Below, piece after piece: positions 1 through 11,327 of a stretch of DNA of 64,000 nucleotides. The notes under the pieces were generated by a model. The model ran no database searches and was not told where the DNA came from. It was given only the letters and a program-made list of their open reading frames with translations. Position numbers and translations under genes: made by a program. The DNA is from Thermothielavioides terrestris NRRL 8126 (Eukaryota > Ascomycota > Sordariomycetes > Sordariales > Chaetomiaceae), in NCBI RefSeq assembly GCF_000226115.1, contig NC_016457.1:5022001-5086000 (forward strand). The letters are read 5' to 3'. Every line of letters starts with the position of its first letter. Position 1 is the stretch's first letter.

Positions 1-3000
1 GGCCTCCGGCTGAGCATCAGGCCCGTCCCGGAAGCCGATCCTCTTGAGAAACGTCTGGACCGCCGCCATCTCGGCCATCATGCGGCGCCTCTTCCGCGCG
101 CCGATATAGTCCGCCACCAGCGACACGCCGCGTGGCGTCCAGGCCGTCAGGTTCTCCTCGCCCTTGACGTAGTCGTACTGGCTGTTCATCCGCCAGAGGT
201 CGCCCACGCGCTTGATCGGCGCCGGCCGCATCTGCAGCGTGAAGATGCCCGTCGCCGAGTGGACGATCCGGACGTGCTGCCACAGCGACGAGAACAGCGA
301 CGTCTGCCGCACGAAGGACCGCGACAGGATCTGGCAGCAGACGTCCATCGAGAACTTCATGGGCTCGGCGAGCTTTTCGGAGCAGACCTCCCACGACACG
401 GTCATCTGCACGCGGTACTTATCCGCCGTGACCCGGTCGAGGAGCAGCGAGTTGTGCAGGCTCGAGTCCCACTGCCCCGCCATCGTGACGCTGCGGGTGC
501 CGTTCGCGTTGGTCCGGAAGACGGGCTCGGACGCCAGCTTGAGCGCTATGTCCGGGCTGGCCGAGCCCATGTCGGGCGTCTTGCCGGCGCTGTCCAGGAG
601 CTGGACCTTGCCGACCCGCATGGCCGTGACCGCGTCCCAGGGCAGCGCATCGCCGGAGCTGTGGGTGAGGTGGATGGAGATGCGCCGCTGCAGGCCCTGG
701 TGCAGCTGGAACGTGCCGCTGTCGAGCTCGCTGGTCTGCATGACCTCCACCGGCACGTACTCGCCCTCCTCGTTCAACTCCAGGATCTGCACCCGCGCGA
801 GCAGGTCGTGCTTCTCCTCGGTGAAGAAGTGCGCCTCGCTTATCCGCGCGCCCTTCCGCCGGCCCCGGGAGCTGGGCACCGCGTCCCTCATGTCGTCCCA
901 GCTGAGCAGCTTGTCGAGGTGCATGGCTGACACCTTGGCGAAGATGGCCACCCTCAGCGTCGTCTGCGGGGGGGCGAACAGCGGAACGCTCATGCTATGG
1001 ACGCTCTCGAACCGGATCGGGCCCTCGTCAAAGTCCTTGATCATCTGCGTCGTGGTGATGCCGTCCTCGGAAATGCCAGGGATGAAGAGCTGCGCGTGCA
1101 GCTCCGTGCCCTCCCGCTCCGCGAAGCCGACCATCTCGTGCATGACGATGTTGAACTTGAGCGTGTTTGACGGCGCCCGGGCGCTGGACGGCTCCAGTGC
1201 AAGCTTGATGATGCCGATGGCGTGGGACGTATGTGGGGAGAAGACATCGAGGGTGAAGTCCTGCACCCGACTCTCGAAGACAGCCTTCAGGGGAACATCG
1301 ACCTCGCCGACCAGGGTGTACTGCGGCATGCACGTCTCGATGAACGGGTTGTCGATGCTTAGATGCTGGGCATACTCGGGCTGATCGAGATACTGGTACA
1401 TCTGCCGCATCTGCCTGACGCGATCATGGAGCTTCTCAAGGCTCCACAGGTGCACGACGCTGTGCTTGTAGTCGATGACGCGGACGCCAATGCACGGCTT
1501 CGGCGCCTCTTCGAGAGCAATGTCGTCCCCCTCGCCCGTCAGCCCGTTGAGGACCATGTCGTACGAGGAGCACACCATGTGGCCGACGTCAACCACGGTG
1601 AACTGGAACACGACGTGCTCGTCCAGCTCGTGGCTCATGATCTGGGCTTCCTTCAGCGTGGCGGCGTGCTGCAGGACCGCCTCGGCCATCCGCACGTAGT
1701 GCCGACTCCGCCAGTGCTTGACGGCCACCTTCGCGCGCTCGATCTCCTCCTCGGACAGCTTGGGGCTCGCCTTGGGCCGCTTGAGCGGGTCCAGCTTCTC
1801 GATCTTGGCCTCGAACTCGCGCCTCTGCGCCTCGAGCTGCTTCTGCATGTCGGCCTTCAGCTGGGTCAGCGTCTCCTCCATGCGCGCCTTCTCCTTCTTG
1901 ATCTCCTCGACCTCGACGTTGGCCGCCTCGGCGCTCTTGAGCTGCTCGCGGTACTCCTCCTTCTGCTTCTCCAGCTGGCTCTGCATCTCCTCGCGCATCT
2001 CGCGCAGCTTGTTGTCCTCCGTCTCGCCCTGCTTAGGGGTGGACGGCATGGTCAAGGCAGTGTCGAGCGAGAAGTTGTCGATGGTGCCGGTAGACATGTA
2101 CTTTTCCCTAATCGGGTACGACGCCATAGACTCCATGTCTTCGTCTCCCTCGCGGCCGTTGACGCGTTCGGCCCGAGCCCGCTGGACGTCTTCGAAGAGC
2201 GCGTTGAGCTCCTCGTCTGTCAACTTGGCAAAGTTCTGGTCCATGCCGAGGATCGCAGGCGCCGCCTCTCTGCGCGCGAACGACCAGTCCGACTCCTTGG
2301 CGTTGCGCTGGAAGGGCGCGGGCGAATCTGGGCGGCTGTCGCCGTATTCAGAGATGGCAGTGCTCAGACTCCGATCGTGGCCCGGCCTCGGGCTTGGGGA
2401 TGCCGGTGTCCGTTCGAGTGCTTGCAGCTGACTTGCCGTGACAGATTGCCGCAACAGGCTCTGCTCCTGCCGTTCCGCCCGTTCCGCGCGGGCCTCCATC
2501 GGATGATTGAACCTGAAAATGTGGAAGTCGCCCAGAATGATTCGATATCCCGAGTGCAATCTCGTTGGCTCCGACACTCGCTTCCCGTTCACCATGACCG
2601 CTGCTCCTTCCTTCGGCGTCACCGTCACCGTCCCGTCTGGCGCATTCTCGAAGACGCAGTGTTCGTGGAGGATTTTCGATCCGTTCAAGCGAATGTTGGC
2701 TTGGTGGTCTGCGTTTGACTCGACGTTGCCAACAGTCGTGAGACCAGGCTTCAAATTGTAGACCAGGCACTCGGCCAGGAGCGGGTCGTCCGAGAGGTTG
2801 ACCAAATGCGGCATCTTCTTTGGCGTGGACATGCCGATGTAGCCCTTCTCGATGCTGATGCCCAGCTCCTCGAGCGCAGCTTCCCGCTCCTTGTGGATTT
2901 CCTCCGTTTTAGCCAGCTTTTGCTCCCACGTCTGGTTGAGATCTTGCAGCAGCTTCTCGCTTTGGTTTAGCTGCTCTGCGATTTCCGCCTTGGATACTTT

Positions 3001-4353
3001 CTTGACCGAGCCATCCGGCTGCGTGATGCTGACGATTTGCTGCTCCAGAGGCGTGCCTTCTGCGTACACCTCCTCAGCAGGCACCCCTCCGCCGCCGCCG
3101 CCGCCTCCGCTGCTCAGCTTGCTGCGGAGGAGGGCCAGTTCTTCCTTGAGTTCGCGGATCATGCGGGCGTTGGCGTCCTCGTTGATGACTGCGTGGTTCT
3201 TGATGCGTTTGGCAGAGTCGGCATACCGCAGCGTGCTGAGCGTCTCGTCGTAGTTGATGTCGGCCGGGCTGATGGCGGCGATCATGGCGGTCATGCTGTT
3301 GCCGCCGAGGGAGTCTTTCAGGAGCCAGGTGAGAACGCTGTCGCGGTAGGGGACCTGCGCCGTTGCGCCTTTCTTTTTCTTGCCAGTCGAGAGATCTGCC
3401 AGCGCTGCAATGACACGACCGAGGGTCGATAGTGAGCGGTTGATTTCGGCGCCTTCCTTCAGGCGTGCGCCGGTTGCGCCTGTGGAAGTTGCTCTTTCCG
3501 AGCCGGCAAGATCAACGAGGCTGATCTTGGCCGCCTTCTCCATTTCCATTTTCGTCTCCGGGTCGAAACGCTTCTGCGTCAGCATGAGGGTGAACACGGC
3601 GTGACTTCGACTCGACGTCTCGTTCATGTTGGTGGCCGCAACTGTCCTCGCCTTGTTGCCCTCATCCATCAAGTGCTCGATCTCCTGGAAACTCCCCACC
3701 ACCAGCTTCGCCAAATCCTCGACATACGGACCGGTCGAAGGGTGTTCCCGAACCTTCAGGTTCCCCTTGTTGGCCGGGTTGAGCAGGTCGCGCACTCGCT
3801 CGTTGTAGATTTCGAGGTACGACACCTCGACGGTGCAGCGCAGGTTCTTGTCCTGCTGCATCTCGTTGATCCTCCGAAACATGTCCTGACAGATGTTCGG
3901 AATGATACCGGCGTCCTTGCCATAGCCCATCATGGAGTACGACTTGCCCGAACCGGTCTGGCCGTAGGCGAAGATACAGTTGTTGTACCCCTGGAAGGCA
4001 TTGTCGAGCAGGGGCTTGCCCAGATCCTGGAAGAGGTGTTCCTGCCCGGCGTAGTTCGGCGCGTTCTTGTCGAAGGACCAGTACGACTTGTCGAAGGCGA
4101 AGACCTTCTGGCCAGGGTCCTTGAGGCCTTTCCCCCCCAAGTCCGGTGGCGGGGTCAGGATCGTCTGGTTATCCCTCATCTCCACGATACATTTTGCGCC
4201 GCGGTCGTGTTCTGTCGCCCCAGCGCCGCATCAGCTTCCTCGTCCTGGGGCTCTTCTCGAACAGGGCGGCTCACCTCTCCCGTTGAAGGGACGGACTCTG
4301 ACCACCACCTTGATATTCCCTCCCCCGCCGGAGGGGGCCGCACCCGGAGACAT
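1..4353 (-). CDS. Kinesin-3 family motor (UNC-104/KIF1-like), 3' end beyond window
   Basis: Plus-end-directed microtubule motor that carries vesicles and endosomes in hyphae. The start ATG is at 4353-4351. A 63 bp intron (4274-4212, GTGAGC...CAG) splits the N-terminal motor motif VRPFNGRE from GAKCIVEM, matching the family. The reading frame is then open to the left edge, about 1,430 residues. The motor domain shows the P-loop GQTGSGKS near residue 110, switch I NETSSRSH and switch II DLAGSERA. An FHA domain follows at roughly residues 490-600 (HEHCVFENAPDGTVTV). Next comes a charged coiled coil (about 690-800) and the long KIF1-type middle region. The C-terminal PH domain usual for this family has not been reached, so about 200 residues are missing to the left. 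A glycine run lies after the neck region. Domain order identifies kinesin-3 confidently; the exact orthologue name is inferred. Confidence 0.95.
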
Positions 4354-5613
4354 GGTCGCGGATGCGCAGCGACACGCCGGCGCGGCAGTTCCACGGTCGA
4401 GCGGATCGGCAAGTTCGTTTTTACTGAACGGCTCTCAAATTTTCCAACATACAGTTCCCAGCCCGCAGTACAGTACTCGCGCGCATCCTCCCGCGCCGCA
4501 AACCCGTGTTCGCCAGCAGTTCGGGGGTGTCGAGTTCGCAGTCGGTTCCCCAAATCAAGCCTGGTTTGCGGGGGAGGGGAGCGCAGGGGGGCGCAACCAG
4601 CGGCCCTTTGCGGTGGGAGCTTTAAGTCGTCGAGCTGTCGAGTCGCTGTCCGGTCGCTGTCGGGGTCCTGTCTTTGTTGTTGTGCGAAAAAAAAAAGAGC
4701 GGGCGGAGGCTGCGTTGCTGGGTGGCGCACGGCGTTGGCGGCGTTTGTTGCTAGAATGGCGTCGCACCTTGATCTGCGGCGCAACAGGAGAACGGGAAGC
4801 CGAGATTGCGTCTCCGTGTCAACAAATTCGGGAGCGGACGCGAGGCGCGAACTCGCCCGGTACCTCCACGCAACAACGGGACCAGGGGCTGTCTGGGGCA
4901 TGTGGGTGGCCATGGCCGCCGAACGTCATTGGTGGACACGCCCTAGGTGTCATTGCTGGAAATTGGGCTCCCTTTCACGTGCCAGGGGCTGGAGCGGATA
5001 CTGTACGGATTACGTGTTACTGTATTGACGTATCCGTCCCTCTTTGCACCGTTTCAACCACACATTATCCGCTCATTATGAACAAGTTAGTGTTTACTAC
5101 CTCCTTTGTTTCTTGAGTAGGCAAGGGTAAAAGAGTAGTCATAACCCGGAAGCTTCAGTAGTGCGTCGCCAGTGCTGCACAAGTACTTAAACAGTAGCCC
5201 CGGGCCCCTTCCGTCCTTGCCTTAAGTTGGACACCAGCTATCTCATTATTGCTAATGCATTTTGTATATCCTGTATGAGTGGTTGAGGAGAGACTCTCAG
5301 ATGCGGAAACACTGCAACTTTTTCGAATTGACGATGATAATGCGCAATGATAATACGAAGAGTCGCACTTGGCTCTCGTTGTTGTACTCAAACCTGAGGT
5401 GCTGCCAATACGATATGTACTGTACATGTCTTCCAGATCGTCACTGAAGTATCCGCATGTCGCCATTTCAAGTGTCGCACCAGATGCCACGACGCAAACC
5501 GGCGAATTACACCAGCATTACGCCCTTTCATTGAGATCCATCCTATCGATTGCAATCCTCCCCGCCTGGCTCAACGGCCGTTAGACGTTTTCCACTGTCT
5601 ACACTAACACCGT
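4354..5613. other. Intergenic: kinesin promoter side and LTA4H 3' side
   Basis: No gene is recognised. The part next to the kinesin start is GC-rich with short C- and A-runs, including a run of ten A near 4686, and should hold its 5' UTR and promoter. The part nearer 5613 is more AT-rich and holds the 3' UTR of the hydrolase gene. ORFs crossing it are extensions of antisense shadows. Confidence 0.6.
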
Positions 5614-7851
5614 CTAGGCTGACTTCGCCTCGGCCAAGCCCAGGTCCTTCTCGACAAGTTGACGGCAGATGGGATGGTAGAAATCGCGGTTCTTCTCGAA
5701 CGTCTTCAACGCCAAGTCCCGGTCCACCTTGTTCAGGCTGCGGTACAGCGGGCGGACAAACTTCATGCGGCCGACTTCTCCGAGGAGCGCAGCGACGCCG
5801 GGGTACGAGCTGGCATCCTTGGCCCTCATCGCTATCTGATAGTAGGCCGACTTGAGCTCGGCGTTCTTTGAGTCGGCCAACCCGTATACTTGGCCAAGGG
5901 TTTGCTGCGGCTTGGTTAGCTTGTCGCCAATTTAGACATTCAACACATTGCGACGCACCGATTGCTCCACCGTGAGGGGCTCCTCAAAGTTCTGAATGAC
6001 GTTCAGGAACACGAGGACCTGATTGCCGGTCCAGGACGACGTATCGGACGGCTTGGGAGAGAAATCCTTCTGCTTCCATTGGTTCGCAAGCTGGAAGCAC
6101 ACATCGACCAGCGAAGTGTCAAACTCGGGCTTCGGCGGGAGACCGGTGTTGTAGAACCGGCCCTCCCAATCGATACCCGCGATTTTCTCCTTCAGGCTGG
6201 CGTACTCGGGGGTGCTGAAGAACTCCAGGAACGTGTCTTTGAACTCGTATGAGTCCAATGACTTGTTCGCCCACTTGCCGAAGTAGTGGGGGATGAACTT
6301 GTCGAAGTTCTCCCGTCCCACGAGACGCTCGAGGTAGTAGATGAAGTGGAAGCCCTTCTCATACGGCACAGTGCTGAAGGCGTCATCCGGATCGATATTC
6401 TTGTGGCTGATACACAGCTTGGTGAACTCGTGGTCCTTGCCAAACTCTTCAATCGCCTCCTCTAATACGAGCGCCCGCAATCAGCCGGGGCAACTTCACA
6501 GAGGTCACGGTGGAGTGGAGGTTGCTTACCGAGATGTTTCCAGCCGATGATGGCGGAGAAGTCAAAATATGCATCGTTCTTGTGAATCGAGGCCAGAATA
6601 CGGCGCTCCAGATACATGGTCCAGCCCTCGTTCAACCAGCTACGGACGCATTAGCACCTGACGGTATCATCTAGAGTGCCCTGGCAATAAAAAAGATAAA
6701 AACGAAGGCTTACAAATGCTCCCAACTGCAACTCGTGACCAGGTTGCCGCTCCAGCTGTGGGAGAGTTCGTGAGCAATGACATCGATGTTTTGTCGGTCA
6801 CCGCTGATAATGGTGGGCGTGGCAAATGTGAAGATGGGGTTCTCCATGCCTGGGGCCACGTCAGTCGCTCCAGTTGACAGGAGAGTACTGCTAGTCCTGA
6901 AGGAGAGAACCCACCTCCGTACGGGAAGCTCGGAGGCAGGACGAGAACGTTGTACTCCCCCCATTGGTAGGGAAAGACAAGTTTCTCGGCAGCGTCCAGG
7001 AACTTGTCCATGTCATCCTGGAGCTCCCATTGAGAGGCCTTCAGCTCGTTGGGGCCGGTGGCGACCGAAGAGCACCTGCCAATAGGGGCGCTGGCGATGT
7101 CACCGGAAGCCAGGGCAAAAAGATACGACGGGATCGGAACCTTCTGCTGGAACTTGTAGACCTTGTCTCCGTCTACATCCTCGGTTGCGTCCGGCACCGG
7201 GACACCGCTCGCAACGACGACGTGAGGGCTGCGGATGATGAAGTCGTACGTGCTCTTGACATCGGGCGTGTCCTGGCAGGGGAAGATGGAGCGCGCATGG
7301 ATAGCTTGGCACTGACTGAACATGAATGGGGCCTTCTTGTTGCTCGTCTGGGCGGGGGTGAGCCACTGAAGCGCGGTACACCTGTCAGTCGTGGCCAGCT
7401 CGATCTCCAGCTTGACCACCTCCCCCTTGGCGGCACCGTGAGGCACAGAGATATAAACCGGAGAGCCATTGGGTCCGGAGCGTGCCTTGACCTCCCATTG
7501 CGAGGGCGCTGAGTTGAGCCTGATGGAAGAGATGTCGAGATGGCTGGAGTCGAGGACGATCTCGTTGCTGGCCTTCTCGGTCTGCGACTCGAGCTCGAGG
7601 ACCACAGACCCGCGCAGGCGCTTGGCGTTGAAATCAACCGTGAAGTTAGCGGTTGTGTGCTTTGTGCGCCATTGATCGTAGTTGGACAGCGTGTTGGGAT
7701 CCCGGACCGGCGCCATTCTCACGGTGCTCAAGCCAAAGCAGCGGCGTTGGATGTAAATGTGTCGAGCTGGACTTGTTTTCAGTGCAACTGTTGATGAATT
7801 TGCTGTTTCCTGAGCGAGCCACGCCCTCCCAAGCCGAAGAAACCCCCACAT
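5614..7851 (-). CDS. Leukotriene A4 hydrolase/aminopeptidase, M1 zinc metallopeptidase
   Basis: Cytosolic M1 enzyme with aminopeptidase and epoxide-hydrolase activities in this family. There are five exons: 7851-6915, 6849-6714, 6639-6530, 6461-5959 and 5904-5614. The four introns are 65, 74, 68 and 54 bp, all GT-AG. The last removes an in-frame TAA and has a GCTAAC branch site. The substrate motif GGMENP is rebuilt across intron 1. The zinc site HELSHSW and downstream NEGWT lie on either side of intron 2. The C-terminal helical domain ends near [13 protein letters not shown]. Starting at MAPVRDPNT (7716) gives 613 residues, the normal family length. An in-frame ATG at 7851 adds 45 residues rich in Arg and hydrophobic residues, resembling a mitochondrial presequence. 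The protein's identity is firm; start choice is open. Confidence 0.93.
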
Positions 7852-10800
7852 GAGCACTCCACTTCCTGCCTGCAGCTTCGCTGCCCAAACAGCAAACAGC
7901 GAGCGGTTCGTCTCTCCTTCACGCCTTCCTCATTCGGCGTTGCGCGGCCCCATTCAACCCACTCATCTGATAGGCCAAAAGCGATAACATCAGCATTGCC
8001 ACGTGACTTTATGGCGGCAATGAACGGCTTTAATGGGGCCATCACATCCAGCCACCTTCCGCTCTCAAAGTGAACAATACGCTGCGGCGGGGTTCGTGCT
8101 GCTATTGTTGTCAGCTTGGTGTGGCTCAACCCTCCCGCCGTTTTCGTTGCTGGACATCCTCCGGTTCGATGAGTAGTTATCCGTTCTTTTTTCACTGTCT
8201 CTCGTTCCCATCAGTGCGATTCGCCCCCGTGGCGCCCGTGTCCTTCCACTTCCTGGAGTGAACTGCCCGACCGACCACCGCGGTTTCGAGCTCCAAGTCA
8301 CGAAACTTGTTTCAAGGCTTCCCTGGAATCGGGACTCTGGTCTGAGTTGGCCCCTCAGCGCCGGGTCACGGCGGTCGATAGGGCTGGTGGTCTCCAGAGA
8401 CGGGCCCTGGCTTGAACCCATCTGAAACATGCTCCGCGAGTGCGGAGTGGTGGCGTTTGGTGCCCATCCAGGCCATGCTCCTGGCATCGCGATTCAGAAA
8501 AAGCGGAGGAGCGGCGAGGGAGGCTGATGTTCCGTGTCTGGCTCCGAAACATTCACCATGCAGCTTTTGGAGCGGAGCAAGCAGCCAGAGATTCGTCGTC
8601 GACCAGCGGGACACCTCCGGGCAACATCACTGTGCCAAGATGCGCCCGAGAGGCCCAGCACGGGGCCGGCACTCCAAGCCGAGTCGGACTTTGGGCCGTC
8701 AGCTCGGAGCGTTTATCGCGGTCTCTTACCTTTTTGTTTGCCAATGCGCAGTCTTCTTCATTGGCCGAGTGCTCGGATGGTTGGTGGGAGAGTTACACAA
8801 TACAGGCTCTTTCACACACAGCACACACCTATCCTTGCGGCTTGAAGCTTCTCGGACTGACTCGGCATGAGGCTCTCTCCTTCGCTCACTTTCGGGTGCT
8901 TAGCGGTAAGGGGGCGGGTCAGTTTGTCGTGACGACAAGCGTTGTGCAACCTGCCGTCAAGGAAACCTCGAAACTGCAATATGATGAAGTCTCGTCCGGG
9001 GGGCGGCGAACCCGAAACCCCTTGGTCACTCGGGCGGACACTGCCTGGTGTCTGCGGCATACGTACGCCCCCTTTCGACCTTTGGGCAGCTAACGTCGAC
9101 AGGGAAGGGTGGAGCGTTGCGTGCTAGGCTTTGGCAAGAACCAATTCCCCCGCGGCAAGCGAGAGTTCAACACCCGCATCCGCGTTGTTTCGCTCGGATT
9201 CTCAATGGGCAGTCACGCATGAGTCTTCCTACATTGGGGATGGTTCGCACTGCCTCGTGTCTATCTTTCCGCTTTCGTCCCTCCCACGGACGTCTCCTGA
9301 ACGTCTGCGACCGGCCCGCTGCAGCCTGTCCATACCAGACGCACCTCCTAAGCCAGCGCCCGCGCAATGCCCAGCGCATTGAGCAGACACTCCATGGGAA
9401 ATTGGTCCAGGAGGCAGATCGGAGAGCCTACCAGATGAGGTTGAGGGGGAACTAGGGCCCATAGCACTTTCATTACGGAGTTGCGCTTTGATGCTATAAG
9501 TACATCCGAATACTACGCAATCACGAGCTCACTTGGCTAAGGATTGTTAGGCGGTCGGTCCCAAAACCATGGGGCGACAGAGCGCCGCAATAACATTGAT
9601 CACCAGAACCCCGCTCTACGTAGGGCAATTGCATGAACCGGACTCCCAGGGTCACGGGCCATTACGACTTCGCAGTTCTATGCCTGCCGCAGTATGATAA
9701 GATCTTCCCGCGGGACAATATCCCGCGCACGCTGCATATGAAACATCCAACGTCGTCGAAACATGAAGGACCGCTATACTGCAGTAGGTAGTCATATTAC
9801 AGTCAGACTGATGGAGCATCTTCTCACGGCACACAGGTCCTTTGCGATATCAGTTAGCACTCAGCTAACACCAGTGATCATTCCTGGCTCCCCGAACCCT
9901 ACACTACACAGCTTGCTCCTGAGGCGCGGAGCCGTCCCGTGCTGCCCGGCAGGGACTCGGAGCGGCCAAGGACGGCGCCGTCTCACCTTACCGGTCGAAG
10001 CCAAGCACAGCCGCTTCTGTTCTCGGACTTTCAGTTGCTAGTTACATCGAGACAATGCTCCCTCAGTAGGAGGTCTCGCGTTGGGAAATACCTCCGATCC
10101 CTTGGAAGCTGGGCTGATGTAACAACTTTTGCCCTAACGTATGCACCCTACTATCATTACCATGTCCCCGGCCCCAAGACGAGGAGCATCACGTCCATAT
10201 CGTTGTCCAAGCAAGGAGCTGGGGTCTCCAAGCTTCGCTCGGCGGTTCCCGCCAGCGAACGGGTGTCTCAGGAACCATGCACGTTTGCAGTCTCGCGCAT
10301 CGAAGCGACGTCGGCCCTGCAGGGTGTGCGGCGCAGGCCATGGGGTTGGGCCTGTGCCCATGCACTGAGGAAGTGGGAAGCACGGCCAAGAACGGCCGGT
10401 GGCTTGCCTCCCAGGCCCAAATTTACACTAAATGTTGCTTGGTTTTACGGAGCACATTCGTGCGGTTACGCCGGCGAACGACTGCTCAGACATCGGCATG
10501 GGATCTATTTCTGTCGCGATGGGTAACGGACCAGCTAACGGCTTGTTAGTGCGTGCAGACAGTGCTACAGCGTGATCTCTTCACTCGTAGCCCGAACCGC
10601 CCGTCGCTGCGCGTTCGGACGGTGAACGGACGGACTCGGGAAGACAATGTGGTCCCCTAGCTGCCATCGGTGTCTGTGCGGTGCCTGTTGGGGGCAAGAT
10701 CGCTTAAGTCCTCTCCAGAACGCTAACTAATGTCCAACAGGACGAACACGAACTGGTTGGTTTGGCTTCGTGGATGGACACATCGCTCCTGCTGACTGTC

Positions 10801-10952
10801 TCGATCGGACACTTTTTGGCTCGTTTCTGTCCGAACGCCACACTGGGAGGGATCTGAGACAGAGTTCCAAGTCAAGCCTTTTCGGGTGTAGCGTCATTGG
10901 CCTGGCTGCCGCTTTCAGCAAGGACCGCGCGAACCTGGTCCTGGGGTGGACG
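7852..10952. other. Gene-poor intergenic region upstream of the LTA4H gene
   Basis: This 3.1 kb has near-balanced base composition and many stops in all frames. The ORFs of up to about 200 codons (for example 8440-9093) lack recognisable domains, splice structure or coding-like composition. The first few hundred bases presumably hold the hydrolase promoter. A small perfect hairpin, a 7 bp stem with a 5-nt loop, lies at 9709-9727. I see no other structure. Confidence 0.5.
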
Positions 10953-11327
10953 TTAAAGAGGTCCCGCCAAGACTAATTTCGGCCAATTGTCGGCAATGTT
11001 TTTACAACGTTTTTACGTAGCCACGATCGCCAAGGCGTTTGCACTATCGCCAAGCGGTTAGTTCGCCGGGGGTGTGGGGGACGGCGCCAGCCCCCCGTAG
11101 TTAGGATTTAGGTTATAGATAGGATACGGGTTATAGTTAGGGTGCAGGTTATCTTCGTTTTCTTTTTTTTCGATTTGGTTGAGGTATTGTAAAGTTGTTG
11201 TTGTTGCGAGTCTTTGCGATTTTGCATTGTTGATGTTCGAAGTCGTGGCGGCCCCGCTCACCCTTGGCGATTTGTAATTACTTGTATACGGCAGTCTCCG
11301 AAATTAGGCTTGGCGGGACCTCTTTAA
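10953..11327 (+). mobile_element. MITE copy 1, TTAA-flanked, with telomere-like core (more diverged copy)
   Basis: A 375 bp non-coding element runs from TTAAAGAGGTCCCGCCAAG to its near-perfect inverse, CTTGGCGGGACCTCTTTAA. The terminal inverted repeats are about 30 bp. It matches the copies at 33588-33975 (same orientation) and 34070-34443 (inverted). Both ends carry TTAA, which fits a piggyBac-like TTAA target duplication, although TA duplication by a Tc1/mariner enzyme cannot be excluded. The internal TTAGG-type tract is more decayed here than in the other copies, suggesting this is the oldest insertion. It has no coding capacity, so a transposase elsewhere must have moved it. Confidence 0.85.

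Noticed and set aside
1363..5028. Long plus-strand frames (1363-2718, 451 codons; 3601-5028, 475 codons)
   Set aside because: Antisense shadows of the kinesin-3 gene; their proteins are Leu/Arg/Val-rich with no domain, while the minus frame carries all kinesin motifs.
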